A DNA stretch of 64,000 nucleotides from positions 434,001 through 498,000 of the forward strand of contig NC_026487.1 in assembly GCF_000328475.2 (NCBI RefSeq). The letters are read 5' to 3'. The notes below the pieces were generated by a model. That model saw only the letters and a list, made by a program, of their open reading frames with translations. It ran no database searches and was not told the DNA's origin. This stretch comes from Mycosarcoma maydis (lineage: Eukaryota > Basidiomycota > Ustilaginomycetes > Ustilaginales). How positions within the stretch are numbered: position 1 is the stretch's first letter; every line of letters begins with the position of its first letter. This document shows positions 34,575-44,743 of the stretch, in pieces. Made by a program: the position numbers and the translations under genes.

Positions 34575-36680
34575 TCACGGCTCGTGTTTCACTTGACGGG
34601 TTGATGTGGTTGCGTCTGCAGCTTTGGGCGCTGAGCCGCCGGCACTAGTGCGCATACCTAGTTCAGTCTCGAGAGCAGCCCTTGCCCTGCCGTCTGCTCG
34701 AATCACCTTTTCCATCCAGTACTCTCCGTACGTTGATGCGAGCGTTTGGTTTCGCTCCTCGATCGTTCCCATAAGCTCAGCGTTGGGTGCCACAAAGGGT
34801 GGGAGCAGAGCATGCAGTGCGCCCGTAACTTCGTTAATAACGGGCTTCATCTGCAGCGCACGCAGTTGCTGATTGCTATCACCAGAGTGCAGCGAGCCCG
34901 ATTCCCACGACTGCATCCATTCGCCAAGCAGACGAAGCGGTGTTGCTGCTGTCTCGGTCGGTTGTGCGCTGTCGCTGAGCTTAGCGTTGAGCTGTGTCGA
35001 GTTGGAGAGGACTGTGCGGAAGCTTGCCTTGCCAAGACGTCGCAGTGCCATGAGCGCACCGAGCTTAGTCCCTGGGCTGGCTCGAGGTTCTCGAGCTGAA
35101 AGAGCCTCGCTGCGTCGTGCCGAGTCTTGATCGCTGCTTCCTGGCAAGACACCCGTCATGAGTGCCTTGAGAAGCGTGGCCACCACGCGTGGCTTGAGCG
35201 TTGGATACGAGGAGCCAAACGTTTCAACGACATGAGTGAGCAATGCCGACGCATGAGCACGCAGCGAGTAGGACGAGGGGCCAGCGGTGACGAGCGGCCG
35301 GTGACCGTCGTTCATCCCTTGCGACAGACGCAGAAGCTCTGGCTCCGCCAACGACGACGTCAGCAAGATCGATAGGATGGAAGGCATCATCTGGTGCAGG
35401 TACGGCTCCACAAAGATGTGCGGGTTCACCAGGATGGCATGGACAGTGCTGAGAAGCACGCCAAGCATGTGATTGTCAGCTGTGCTAATTTGTTGACTTT
35501 CGCGCACAGCCATGGCTGCTGACGATCCGTCCGACGCTGCCGCTGTATCGTCTTGGGAAGGAGAGCGCAGGGTCTCGATGACCTTGCTGCCAACGAACTG
35601 GATGAGGTACGGCACAAGCTGATGCAGACCGGGATCTCCGCGAAGGCTGGCAAGAGCAGCGTCTCGAACGTGGTTGCCAGAGCCCTTCTGCGCAAACGTT
35701 TTCAGTGGCTTGGCAAGCGTGACGGTCGGCCTTGGAGGTGCGTCGATCTGATCCTTGGGTGAGCTGGCAGAGCCCATCTCAACATCTTGATCTTGTGCCG
35801 TCCTGATGGCTGGAGCACATTCTTCGGTCTCGTCTTCCAGATCTTCATCTGCTTCTGGAGGTGGGCTGACGATGGATTTTGTGAGCCTTTCGTAGTACAG
35901 CTGAAGCTCACGCGATAGAATGTGCTTGACGAGTGGCTTGGCAATCGCCTGGCCGTCGCCTCCAGCAACAGTGACGGCCTTGGCTGCCGGTGCAGCCGTA
36001 GTCGGTTGTGTTGAGCTGGGTCCCATGAAGCCAGAGACGCCTTTCGCCTCTGCGATGGCAATCGGCGATGGGTTTTGCGGTACAGCAGGCTGCACACCTT
36101 CGATTGCCAACCAGTGAGCTCCCCAACCCACGCCACGACCGATACCGATCCTGGGTCCGGCCTCCAAAATTTTGTCAAAGTCAATCTCCTCATCCTCGAC
36201 ATAGTGCAGCGGCACACCGGAAGCTGTCTGAACGCGGCGGAAGGTGGGACCTGCAGTATATCGTGATGGATCGCTAGCACTGGAACGCCCTGACGAGGAA
36301 GGAAGGAAGCCATAGATTGGCTCGATGTTGCGTGCTCGCAGCGCAGCATCAATGTCGATGGTCTTGAGCTGGTCGCGCTTGGAATGTCTCATATACTTCG
36401 CTGCGTCTTGAACGATCTCGCGGATGCGGTATTCGACGTCGGCTGCGAGCGCAGCGGCGACACTCTCCTTCATACTGTTGATACCGAGAGATTCGGCGAC
36501 ATCTCGGATCGTGTCTGTTGGATAGACGGAGGCAGGCACTCCAGCTAAGGGTCCAAGACCAATGCTGCCACCAGCACCTCCGGTCGAGGCAGAAGAGATG
36601 CCGATACCAAGAGAAGCTGTAGTGTTGGACGTCGAGCTGCTGGCTGCAGCATTGGCGCCGCTTTTAGTCGAAGGGGCCAT
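34575..36680 (-). CDS. TAF6: Transcription initiation factor TFIID/SAGA subunit TAF6
   Basis: Histone-fold subunit that pairs with TAF9 in TFIID and, in fungi, in SAGA; nuclear. A single exon of 701 residues, ATG at 36680. After a Ser/Ala/Gly-rich leader, the histone fold spans about residues 52-120 (VYPTDTIRDVAESLGI, REIVQDAAKYMRHSKRDQL, TIDIDAALRARNIEPIYGF). The TAF6 C-terminal HEAT region follows from about 250 (KHILSRELQLYYERLTKSI, LHQLVPYLIQFVGSKVIE, HMLGVLLSTVHAILVNPHIF). Ser- and Ala-rich linkers lie between. The 5' leader contains a long GA tract on the + strand. The stop codon TGA falls inside a CGTGATT motif. HFI1, another SAGA subunit, is 27 kb away; I regard that as coincidence. 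Confidence 0.96.
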   Translation of the reverse strand: MAPSTKSGANAAASSSTSNTTASLGIGISSASTGGAGGSIGLGPLAGVPASVYPTDTIRDVAESLGINSMKESVAAALAADVEYRIREIVQDAAKYMRHSKRDQLKTIDIDAALRARNIEPIYGFLPSSSGRSSASDPSRYTAGPTFRRVQTASGVPLHYVEDEEIDFDKILEAGPRIGIGRGVGWGAHWLAIEGVQPAVPQNPSPIAIAEAKGVSGFMGPSSTQPTTAAPAAKAVTVAGGDGQAIAKPLVKHILSRELQLYYERLTKSIVSPPPEADEDLEDETEECAPAIRTAQDQDVEMGSASSPKDQIDAPPRPTVTLAKPLKTFAQKGSGNHVRDAALASLRGDPGLHQLVPYLIQFVGSKVIETLRSPSQDDTAAASDGSSAAMAVRESQQISTADNHMLGVLLSTVHAILVNPHIFVEPYLHQMMPSILSILLTSSLAEPELLRLSQGMNDGHRPLVTAGPSSYSLRAHASALLTHVVETFGSSYPTLKPRVVATLLKALMTGVLPGSSDQDSARRSEALSAREPRASPGTKLGALMALRRLGKASFRTVLSNSTQLNAKLSDSAQPTETAATPLRLLGEWMQSWESGSLHSGDSNQQLRALQMKPVINEVTGALHALLPPFVAPNAELMGTIEERNQTLASTYGEYWMEKVIRADGRARAALETELGMRTSAGGSAPKAADATTSTRQVKHEP

Positions 36681-36814
36681 CGTTGATCGATGCTGGAAGC
36701 AAGCGCCAGCTTTTGATCTGGCGTCGCACGCTTGAAGTGGATGTGCGTTTGGCGTTCGTTGTCCTGTAGCTGCTGTGGAGATTCCAACGAGTTCGCAGAG
36801 ATGCCGAGCCGCAG

Positions 36815-36898
<84 letters not shown>

Positions 36899-37375
36899 GT
36901 TCAAGGTTGTTGAAAGTATAGTCGTGAGGTGTCGCAAAAGATGGACACGCGGATGGCTTTCGGATTGCTCAAGGTTTCAGAAGAAATCGTGAATAGCGCG
37001 TGCTAAGAATCACGAGTCGCGTAGAGCTTCCTTGACCAAACTGACAGCCATCTGGAGAATTTCTCCCCACACATGCGCTTGTCAGAGCGACGGCACAAGG
37101 CAGACAGAAAGAGCCACTACGCTGAAGGATTGGTCTGGCTGAGGCTTTGAACGAAGAACAGTGTTTCGATGAGCATGGTACAAATACAGAAGAAACGAAA
37201 GGTGACGCGAGGAGCTGGTGAGCAGCTCACACGAGAAACGCTTCTTGCTGCTCAAGTCAGCTTCGTCCGGGCCACTGAAGATCCACGATGGACGTGAATC
37301 CCATGCGCGCACCAAGTCAGGTATAGGTATGTGGGAGGCTGTTGACTGTTTCCTGGATCCGATCTGAAAACGACA
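36681..37375. other. Spacer upstream of TAF6 / 3' of gamma-tubulin
   Basis: Contains the TAF6 promoter/leader with the GA tract (36820-36895) and the gamma-tubulin 3' UTR. One AATCGTGAAT and one AATCACGAGTCGCG motif lie at 36985-37020. I see no gene. Confidence 0.6.
36820..36895. repeat. (GA)n microsatellite upstream of TAF6
   Basis: About 37 uninterrupted GA units, reading as a CT tract on the TAF6 sense strand 140-215 bp upstream of its ATG, so probably in the promoter or 5' UTR. Confidence 0.96.
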
Positions 37376-38913
37376 TCATAGATCGTCTGGCTGGCCGGTA
37401 ATATAATCTGGGCTCTCTGCCGCCTTGTACTCAGCCATGAGTTCGGCCACCGTCTCTCTAGCCTCGTCGAACTCGGACAGGTCATTGGCAAACATGGGCT
37501 CGCGCTTGTACATATCCAAGAAGGCGCTTCTCTTTCTGAGCCTGTCGTACTGATCCACCATTCTTCTGAAAAGGCTTGCAATACCCGTATGGTTGGCGAG
37601 CATGAGACCGCTGACACGATGCGAGCTGGGCACATACGGGCTTCGCTTGGACAGAGCGACCTGGATCGAAGCTGGTCCCCATGGAATAAAGCTGGCAAGG
37701 TGACGTTCGCGAATGCGCAGCAGCGATTTGTGAACGTCTCGTGGGTCAACTTCGCCTTGGATAATGTTGAGGATCGAGATGTAGCAGCTGGATTTCGAGG
37801 CGCCGAGCGTGCTGACCATGCGGTTTTTGGGTTGCAGCAGACGACGCATCACGTCGAGCACTGTAGTCTTCATGGTAGCTTTGCCTCGTTCGACATTGTC
37901 GGATGTGAAAGGTGTGTAAGAGGTCATGAGGAAGTGTGCCCTTGGTGTCGGGATCAACGAGGCAATCATTCCAACAAGGTCGTTGTTCATGTATCCTGGG
38001 AAACGCAGCGTGGTGGTGGATGCGCCCATGACGGTAGCAACGAGCTGGTTGGTTTGACTGTAGCTGGGGTTCTGGAGGTGAAGTCGGTCCGTCGCGATCC
38101 TGCTGAGAGCTGCATTGTCGAGAACGATGACGCTGTCGGCGTTGTTTGTAAGACGTTTCATGGAGAGAATCGAATTGTACGGCTGCACTACAACGTCGGA
38201 TATCTCCTCTGAGTTGGGGAAAACACTGTAGGTCTGAATGAGCTTTTTGGGATAAGCATCATTGAGTCTCTCGAGCAGGAAAGAGCCGAGACCAGAACCG
38301 GTTCCTCCTGCAATGGAGTGCATCAACATAAAGCCCTGAAGCGAGGTCGGTCGAAGAGACGGTTGGGAAGACATGGGTCAGCTTTACATTAAGCCTTGGC
38401 ACACGGTCTGGAAAGGCTACTCACCTCGAGACTGTCACTGCCATCGGCTTCTCGATCTACCATTTCGATGAGTTCATCCGCAATCTTTTCTCCGGCCGCG
38501 TAGCCTTGCGCCCAATTGTTACCAGCGCCACCCCCTGTCTTGCTGCTGTAAATGTTCTCTGGGTTGTACAGGTTCTTGTACGGCCCTGAGAGGATATTAT
38601 TGATGACTCGCGGTTCGAGATCTACCAGGATAGCTCTTGGAATGTAGTGCTCGTCGTCTGCTTGGTAGAAAAAGACATCTTTTCGATCGCCACCTTGCTC
38701 CTCAGCAGCGTACTCTTCCAAAGTTCCGTCCTTGGCAATGCCATGCTCGCGACACAGGTGTTCCCAGAAGTGCGATCCGATTTGGTTACTGAAATAGATG
38801 CACCAAACACAAGGTTGATTGGGTAAGTTCTTCACTCGTTCAAGGTAGTAGTGGAAAAGAACATGTACTCACCCACACTGTCCGGCCTGAAGTGTGATCA
38901 GTTCCCTGGGCAT
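37376..38913 (-). CDS. TUBG: Gamma-tubulin
   Basis: Nucleates microtubules in the gamma-tubulin complex at spindle pole bodies. Predicted exons are 38913-38873, 38788-38425 and 38335-37376, giving 454 residues, the normal family size. Exon 1 encodes [14 protein letters not shown]. The phase-2 junction gives [14 protein letters not shown], and the phase-0 junction gives DGSDSLE-GFMLMHS. The tubulin GTP signature GGTGSGLGS is near residue 145. Gamma-specific features include [52 protein letters not shown] and [16 protein letters not shown]. It ends TGQPDDL. All introns are GT-AG and 84-89 nt long. Very high confidence in both family and exon structure. Confidence 0.97.
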
Positions 38914-39924
38914 GTTGACGAGCTGCTGCCAGTTGCGCTTGTTGGAGCGCCGTGATAAGAAAGGTTGGATGTAGTGCCGAGCCGCGACGAAAATTTGCAA
39001 CGATGGCGTGAGGTTAATACAAGCCGAGCTTTACTCGGTTCTGCAATGGACGTTGGATGCGGTAGACTCGTGTCTGACACGAACAGCAATAGACGATTCT
39101 AGGTAATAGTGCGTGGAGACGATGTAGCTCGAAGCGCATCGTGATAATGCGGTTGGGTGTTGGTTTGCACTTTTTACCTGACGCCAGCTTCAAACAAGCG
39201 AGAGGCAGCCTTAGCAACAGAATTGTGATTGAGCCACGAGCTTCACGCGTCGCGCGGCGCAATGAACCCTTGAAAGTATGCACCAGTTCATCGCCGATAC
39301 AACGACATGGCAGCCCGATTTAAGCATAACGGAACCGAAAATTCGAGCGGAAAGCCAAAAACAGAGAAGACCAAAGCACGAAGGTCAAACACGAAACACA
39401 GAAATACGTGGTATAACACTCATGAACTCAGACTGCTTGTAAGGCCATATTCACGATTATTTCGTGATCGCAGCAGCACACGGCTTCTTGCTCTGTCGGC
39501 TTGTGCCTCTTCAATTTGGTCCTCTGCAGACGCACGAGAAGAAAATTTCGAAATCCGAGAATTTTTTCTGCCAACTAAGCTTTACGCGGATGGAGGAGGA
39601 GAAGAGGAGGAGGAGAAAAAAAGGGTGGAAAGCAAGCCTGCAGATACATGGTTTGGGAGCAAAGAAGCTTGCGGGTCGTCGACTTTTGCATTTTCCACTT
39701 GGCTGCTCGTTGCTGTATACAGAGCTCTTCCAGGCAACGTCTCCATCCTAGTTTAACCTCTCGACATACATCATCTCCGGCATCATCTTTCCTTTCGTCT
39801 TATAGGCTTGAAGACAGCACACTCATCGGAAGGAACCGCTCCTATTCAACACAGCATATTAGCCCGATTGTCGGCTTTTCTCTAGCCTACAACAGACTAA
39901 AAACAGCAACTTACATTTTTCAAC
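38914..39924. other. Divergent promoter gamma-tubulin / NOP1
   Basis: About 1 kb between outward-facing genes. The + strand becomes C/T-rich from 39750, typical of a highly expressed fungal leader. An isolated TTCACGATT and TTTCGTGATC lie near 39450-39470. No coding sequence is supported. Confidence 0.6.
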
Positions 39925-41064
39925 ATGGCTTTCGGTAAGTGTCCAGACAGATCATGGACGGTCCTGCCATGAAGTCGAGCTAAATCCGTAGTTCTGGTTT
40001 AGACAGTGAATACTGACTATCTGTGTTGGCTCTACTCGCTGTGTTGACTCAAATTAGGTGATCGCGGAGGTCGTGGCGGCGGTGCCCGTGGTGGCGGACG
40101 TGGCGGTTTCGGCGGTGGACGTGGTGGTGCCGGCGGTGGTCGCGGTGGCTTTGGTGCCGGTCGTGGCGGTGCAGCGGGCGGCCGCGGTGGCTTCGGAGCT
40201 GGACGAGGTGCTCCCGGTGGTCGTGGCGGAGGACGTGGTGGTGGACGAGGGGCACCCCGGGGCCGCGGTGCTCCCGGCGGCCGAGGTGGTCGTGGCGGTG
40301 CACGCGGCGGTGGAAAGCCCGGTGCTAGGGGTGGCTCCAACGTCATTGTCAAGCCTCATCGACATGCCGGTATCTTTGTCGCAGAGGGCAAGGAGATGCT
40401 CCTCGTTACCAAGAACATTGCCCCTGGCGAGTCGGTGTACGGCGAGAAGCGCATCTCGGTCGAGACGCCCGGTGCCGGTGCTGATGGCACAACGGCCAAG
40501 ACCGAATACCGTGTCTGGAATCCTTTCCGATCCAAGCTTGCTGCTGGTGTGCTCGGTGGACTGGACAACATTCACATCGCGCCTGGCAAGAAGGTGCTCT
40601 ACCTTGGTGCTGCCAGCGGTACCTCGGTTTCGCACGTTGCCGATCTCGTCGGCCCTGAAGGTATCGTCTACGCGGTCGAATTCTCGCACCGTTCGGGACG
40701 TGATCTGATCAACATGGCCAAGAAGCGTACCAACGTCATCCCCATCGTTGAGGACGCTCGACACCCTCACAAGTATCGCATGCTCGTTGGCACCGTCGAC
40801 GTCATCTTTGCCGACGTTGCCCAGCCAGACCAGGCGCGTATCGTGGCACACAACGCCGAATCCTTCCTCAAGAACGAGGGCCACGCACTCATCTCGATCA
40901 AGGCCAGCTGTATCGACTCGACAGCACCCGCCGAGGCCGTGTTTGCTGCCGAAGTCAACAAGTTGAAAGGCATGAAGTTCAAGCCACGCGAGCAGCTTAC
41001 GCTCGAGCCATACGAGCGTGACCATGCCATGCTTGTCGCTCAATACCAGCGCCACAAGGCATAA
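39925..41064 (+). CDS. NOP1: Fibrillarin, rRNA 2'-O-methyltransferase (NOP1)
   Basis: Catalytic subunit of box C/D snoRNPs in the nucleolus; methylates rRNA 2'-hydroxyls with S-adenosylmethionine. Predicted exons are 39925-39934 (10 nt: ATG GCT TTC G) and 40058-41064, 338 residues. The phase-1 junction restores [12 protein letters not shown]. Residues 4-95 are a Gly/Arg-rich GAR domain with GRGG and GFGAGRGG repeats. The methyltransferase fold follows ([33 protein letters not shown]). The SAM-binding motif [16 protein letters not shown] is near residue 195. Further on are [16 protein letters not shown] and [12 protein letters not shown], with KASCID and [15 protein letters not shown] near the end. 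The gene is convergent with AVL9 (170-bp spacer). The 123-nt first intron directly after the start is typical of ribosome-biogenesis genes. Confidence 0.97.
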
Positions 41065-41234
41065 GGTGCGATGCATCACCTACCTCGTCGCCCTGGTCTC
41101 GTTTCTTTTCCCTTGGTTCTGGTTCTGTAGTATATCTTGTGCTTCTTTCAACACGCTCTCACTCTGCATTCTTTTCTTTGTCCATGGCTGATAGGCATAG
41201 CGACGGCATAGTATGACTGTTGCTTGACGAATAG

Positions 41235-43574
41235 CTACTGTGCGTTGTGGTTGGTGCTGCTGCTATTTGGGCTGGTGCTGCGGCTGGCCGCCCAGGACTT
41301 CTGACGTGCCGATAAGAAGGAGCCAAAGTTGCCAAGCGCCGCACGCACCTGAGTTCCAGCTTGAGCAGCCGCTTGGCCTGCTGCATTGAGAGCCTCATTG
41401 GCATTGAACGCAGCCGCGTTACCAGGTACCTCACTGGAGGCCACTCGACCCGATCGACCAGTGTGCTGTCCATCTGCATCGATCGCCTCGCCTGTGATGG
41501 ACCCCGATGCGCGTGGCGCTGCGGTTGTGGATGTACCTGTCTGCGCGTTTGACGCCGTTGGCGCACTGGAACTGAAGAAGCTAAATCTGGAGGCAAGCGC
41601 GCCGACACCGCCTGCACTGCTGCCGGGCGTTGCAGCACCCTGGCCACCAACCGATTGGTTTGCAGCAATGTGGTTCTCTCGGAACTTGGCAATGTCCTTC
41701 CCAAGATTGCTGGCAAGCCGGTAGAAGTTGGCACTGCCAGCTTGCAGTGCGCTGCCGATGGCCTCTCTTGTAGGTGCCAGGTTTTCTTCAAGACGAAGAT
41801 CGTGGAGGCCTGCAGAGAGCCGTAACCCGACATCCTCGATCGCTGATGTCTTACCCTCGCACGGGTGCTTATGATCCACAATGTCGAAAAGCATCGGATC
41901 GGTGACCGAATTCCACAGCTTGAAGGCTTCTGTGGATCGGAGTGCTGTCAGAAACTCGGCACCAAAGCTGTTTGTGGTTGAGGCATCCGGCGCCTGGATC
42001 GCCACCTGTTCCGGATCGCTCTTGGCCAAGAAGTCGGCGTACTTTGTCGATGAAAGCATAGCGCAGATGTAGTCCTCGAATCGAACGCGCAGATAGTCGT
42101 CGCTTCCGTGAAAGCCCATCGAAGTGGGTCGAGTCGGATCGGCTGGGTTCCAAGTCTCAACAACGGAAGAGATGACTTCGTCCATCCATTTGCGATCCTC
42201 AGGCGTGAGGTTGACCATCTGATGCAGCTTAGCATCCTGAAATTCTAGATGTGCATGCTCGAGGTCGACAACAACATCGATCTTGCAGTCACGCTGTTGC
42301 TTAAAGATGCTGTTGCTGGTGCCGACGAGCCAGGATCGCGACTTGAGCAAATCAATCTGTTGCAGAGGGCAGTAAGGCTGGAAGAAAGCGTCTGGACCGA
42401 AAATGTCGAGCGGCATTCCGAGAAATTTGAGCAAACTTTTGCGATCTGAGGAGCGCAGACTATCAGCCGCCTCGACTCGACCGGCGCGAGTATGTAGCGA
42501 GGGATCCCCCGCATCCTGCAAGTTGAGAAGTAGGCCGGGTAGGAGCGAGACGAGCGAATACTGGTAATTGCAGAGCTGCTCGACAGGATAGCCGAAGAAC
42601 ATGACGCGACGCTGGAGGAGGAGAAGCTTGACGAGCATAAGCGTCTTGAAGCGCCATTTGTGGACGAGTTCGCGTAACGAAGTGCCCATGTACATGACCG
42701 TCTCGCGATCCTCAGACATGCCGCCGCTCTGTAGGCCGATCTCGAGTGTCGAGTGAAAGTCGACGAGGATGTCGACATTGGCGAGATCCCCTTGGGCGAA
42801 GAAGGCACGTGTGACGATGCCCAGCTTCTCTCGGATAGGACCAAAGACGGGCTGTTTTGCCAAGACGACAATGGCTTTCTGCACAGTGCTTCTTGTGACC
42901 TCGGCACCTTTCTTGAGAAGGGCATCTGCAGCGATCTGGCGGTTGCAAGAGATGCCAAAGATGGTGGATGGAGATAGCTTGGAACAGTGTAGGTGAAAGT
43001 AGCAAAAGTCTTCATCAGAAAGATGGCTGCCATCTGGCAGTGCGAGAAAGGGGAGCGACTTGACGAGGTCCTCATCCTGCTGCAGCTCCTTTGGATATGT
43101 GTACTCGATTTGGGGACCGACCAGATGGTTAAAGTCGACCACTGCAATACCAAGAATGACAGGTTGAGCATCGGATTTTGCCGATGCAATGACGCCTGCC
43201 GCTGCCGCTGCCTTGGCCTGGTCGCGTTCGGAAGCGAGCGCCGCCTTGATCTCGGGGATTGACATGGCCGGTGGTATTGATGTTGGAGATACCGGACTTA
43301 CGGGGGACTGTTCAGCTTCGCTTGCTTCAACTAGGGGAACATCATGGTCTGCGTCCGTGGTTTGTGACTGGTCAAGGGCCTGAATTTGCTCCTTGTGTTT
43401 GGCGGAAGAAGCGAGCTCTTGCTGCTGGGCAAACTTTGCTGCCATCTCGGCAACACTATCGCTTGCAGTGGCGGCAATGTCCCGAACCTCTTGCCGATCG
43501 GATGAGGCTAGAGTGGGTGATGCTGAGAGATGCGCTGGTGTTGCTGGAGGCGTTGCTTCCATTTCGGAACTCAT
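41235..43574 (-). CDS. AVL9: AVL9-family DENN-domain protein (late secretory pathway)
   Basis: Homologue of yeast Avl9, a peripheral protein needed for exocytic transport from the Golgi. DENN-type modules often act as Rab exchange factors, but that activity is not shown for this protein. A single exon of 779 residues; I take the ATG at 43574 (MSSEMEATP). An acidic, Ser/Ala-rich N-terminus of about 130 residues is followed by the upstream DENN module (ILGIAVVDFNHLVGPQIEY) near residue 136. The family block LSDEDFCYFHLHCSKLSPST comes next, then the central DENN core (RFKTLMLVKLLLLQRRVMFF, SLVSLLPGLLLNLQD) to about 445. A further helical part ends near 600, and the Ala/Ser/Gly tail has an FSFFSS and FLSARQKSW element. 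No membrane segment is seen. Confidence 0.93.
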   Translation of the reverse strand: MSSEMEATPPATPAHLSASPTLASSDRQEVRDIAATASDSVAEMAAKFAQQQELASSAKHKEQIQALDQSQTTDADHDVPLVEASEAEQSPVSPVSPTSIPPAMSIPEIKAALASERDQAKAAAAAGVIASAKSDAQPVILGIAVVDFNHLVGPQIEYTYPKELQQDEDLVKSLPFLALPDGSHLSDEDFCYFHLHCSKLSPSTIFGISCNRQIAADALLKKGAEVTRSTVQKAIVVLAKQPVFGPIREKLGIVTRAFFAQGDLANVDILVDFHSTLEIGLQSGGMSEDRETVMYMGTSLRELVHKWRFKTLMLVKLLLLQRRVMFFGYPVEQLCNYQYSLVSLLPGLLLNLQDAGDPSLHTRAGRVEAADSLRSSDRKSLLKFLGMPLDIFGPDAFFQPYCPLQQIDLLKSRSWLVGTSNSIFKQQRDCKIDVVVDLEHAHLEFQDAKLHQMVNLTPEDRKWMDEVISSVVETWNPADPTRPTSMGFHGSDDYLRVRFEDYICAMLSSTKYADFLAKSDPEQVAIQAPDASTTNSFGAEFLTALRSTEAFKLWNSVTDPMLFDIVDHKHPCEGKTSAIEDVGLRLSAGLHDLRLEENLAPTREAIGSALQAGSANFYRLASNLGKDIAKFRENHIAANQSVGGQGAATPGSSAGGVGALASRFSFFSSSAPTASNAQTGTSTTAAPRASGSITGEAIDADGQHTGRSGRVASSEVPGNAAAFNANEALNAAGQAAAQAGTQVRAALGNFGSFLSARQKSWAASRSTSPNSSSTNHNAQ

Positions 43575-44743
43575 TATTGGCAAAGAGGGCAGCAGGTGCT
43601 CGTCGAGAATCGACTGATGTAAAGATGCCGCCCGCGCCTTTTGGTATATTTAGCTACGTGGTGATAGCGAATGCCTGTTAGGAGGAGGCCGAGTGCTGGG
43701 CGGCGAGCAATATGCAATGCGGATCGACAAGAGTGAAGCTGGAAAAGGCCGACGAGCCTTTTGTTGGAAGAACGTGCGAGACTCACAACTGTGTGACTGG
43801 CTTGTTGTGTATGTTGAGCCGAGCAGCTGCAGTCGTGATTAGCGTAGCTGAGAAAGGGTCGCGTTCCGAAGCACGTGAAGCGTTTTCTTGAACTCACACT
43901 CACGACTGTTTCAACCGTTTCCGCACCCACACTCAGAGACTGACAATCATGAATCACGAATCAGTCGTGAGTCGTGATTGGCAAGTATCCGTGAATCATG
44001 AATCGTGCATTCGTGATTCACGATTGACAATCGTGAATTGTGGATAATCGTGAATGGCAAAGTCAAGAAAGACGAAATTTCGACAGCTCTCCTCCACCTT
44101 GTTGCATTCACGATTCGTGGGTGATGAGCCTTCTGGATCTTTTAAACCCTGAATACCATTCGTGATTGCAGTCGAGGGCGGCAGATCTGAACCTCGGAAC
44201 TTCGACTATCCTTGTTCGCTTCAGAGGGACGAGCAAAGGGAGCGGCGCCACAGTGGCGATCGGTGTAAGTTGGCCGCTGCGGTGCTGGACCAACCTGTTC
44301 CCACCCCGACTGGCGGGATCACCGACACATAGCCCGACGTCGTAGATCAGCATTAACGACTGCCCAGGCTTGCCCTTCGGCAGCTCCGACACAGAACGGC
44401 TCGCTCAGTTGACTGTTCACACGCTTCACGACGGGCTTTGAGCGCCGATCACGGCAACGACGCACAGGCTTCTACGTGACCAAGTCGGTTACAAAGACAA
44501 GATGTCGCCATGTTGACCATCAGGCCACAAGGAGTACGCCGTTTTCATTTTTCGTCATTTCATCTTCGGCATCACACTCTCTTGCACCTCGAGGCACTCG
44601 AACTTAACGCTACAGCTGGTAACGATCGATCAAACTCGCTACGCCCTTACCGCCGCACAAGTTGAGCAGCTCAACTTCACAGTCCCTCCTTACTCAGTCG
44701 CATCGGCTTTCGCTCAACTTGAAGGGAACAGAAGCTTGTCAAG
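43575..44743. other. Divergent spacer AVL9 / SFR1
   Basis: No gene is supported. It contains the densest motif cluster in the window (43945-44055) plus further copies near 43895-43910, 44105-44120 and 44158-44170. The stretch just before SFR1 is C/T-rich. Confidence 0.6.
43945..44055. repeat. Dense CGTGATT/AATCACG motif cluster
   Basis: Within about 110 bp there are roughly ten copies of the 7-8 bp motif in both orientations (ATGAATCACGAATC, GTCGTGATT, GTGAATCATGAATCGTG, ATTCGTGATTCACGATTG and others). The inverted units could pair into short hairpins. It sits midway in the AVL9/SFR1 divergent promoter. Confidence 0.9.

Noticed and set aside
40054..41079. Long 341-codon antisense frame over fibrillarin
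   Set aside because: It is the mirror of the NOP1 coding strand; the sense frame carries every fibrillarin motif, and the antisense product is low-complexity His/Thr/Ala sequence.
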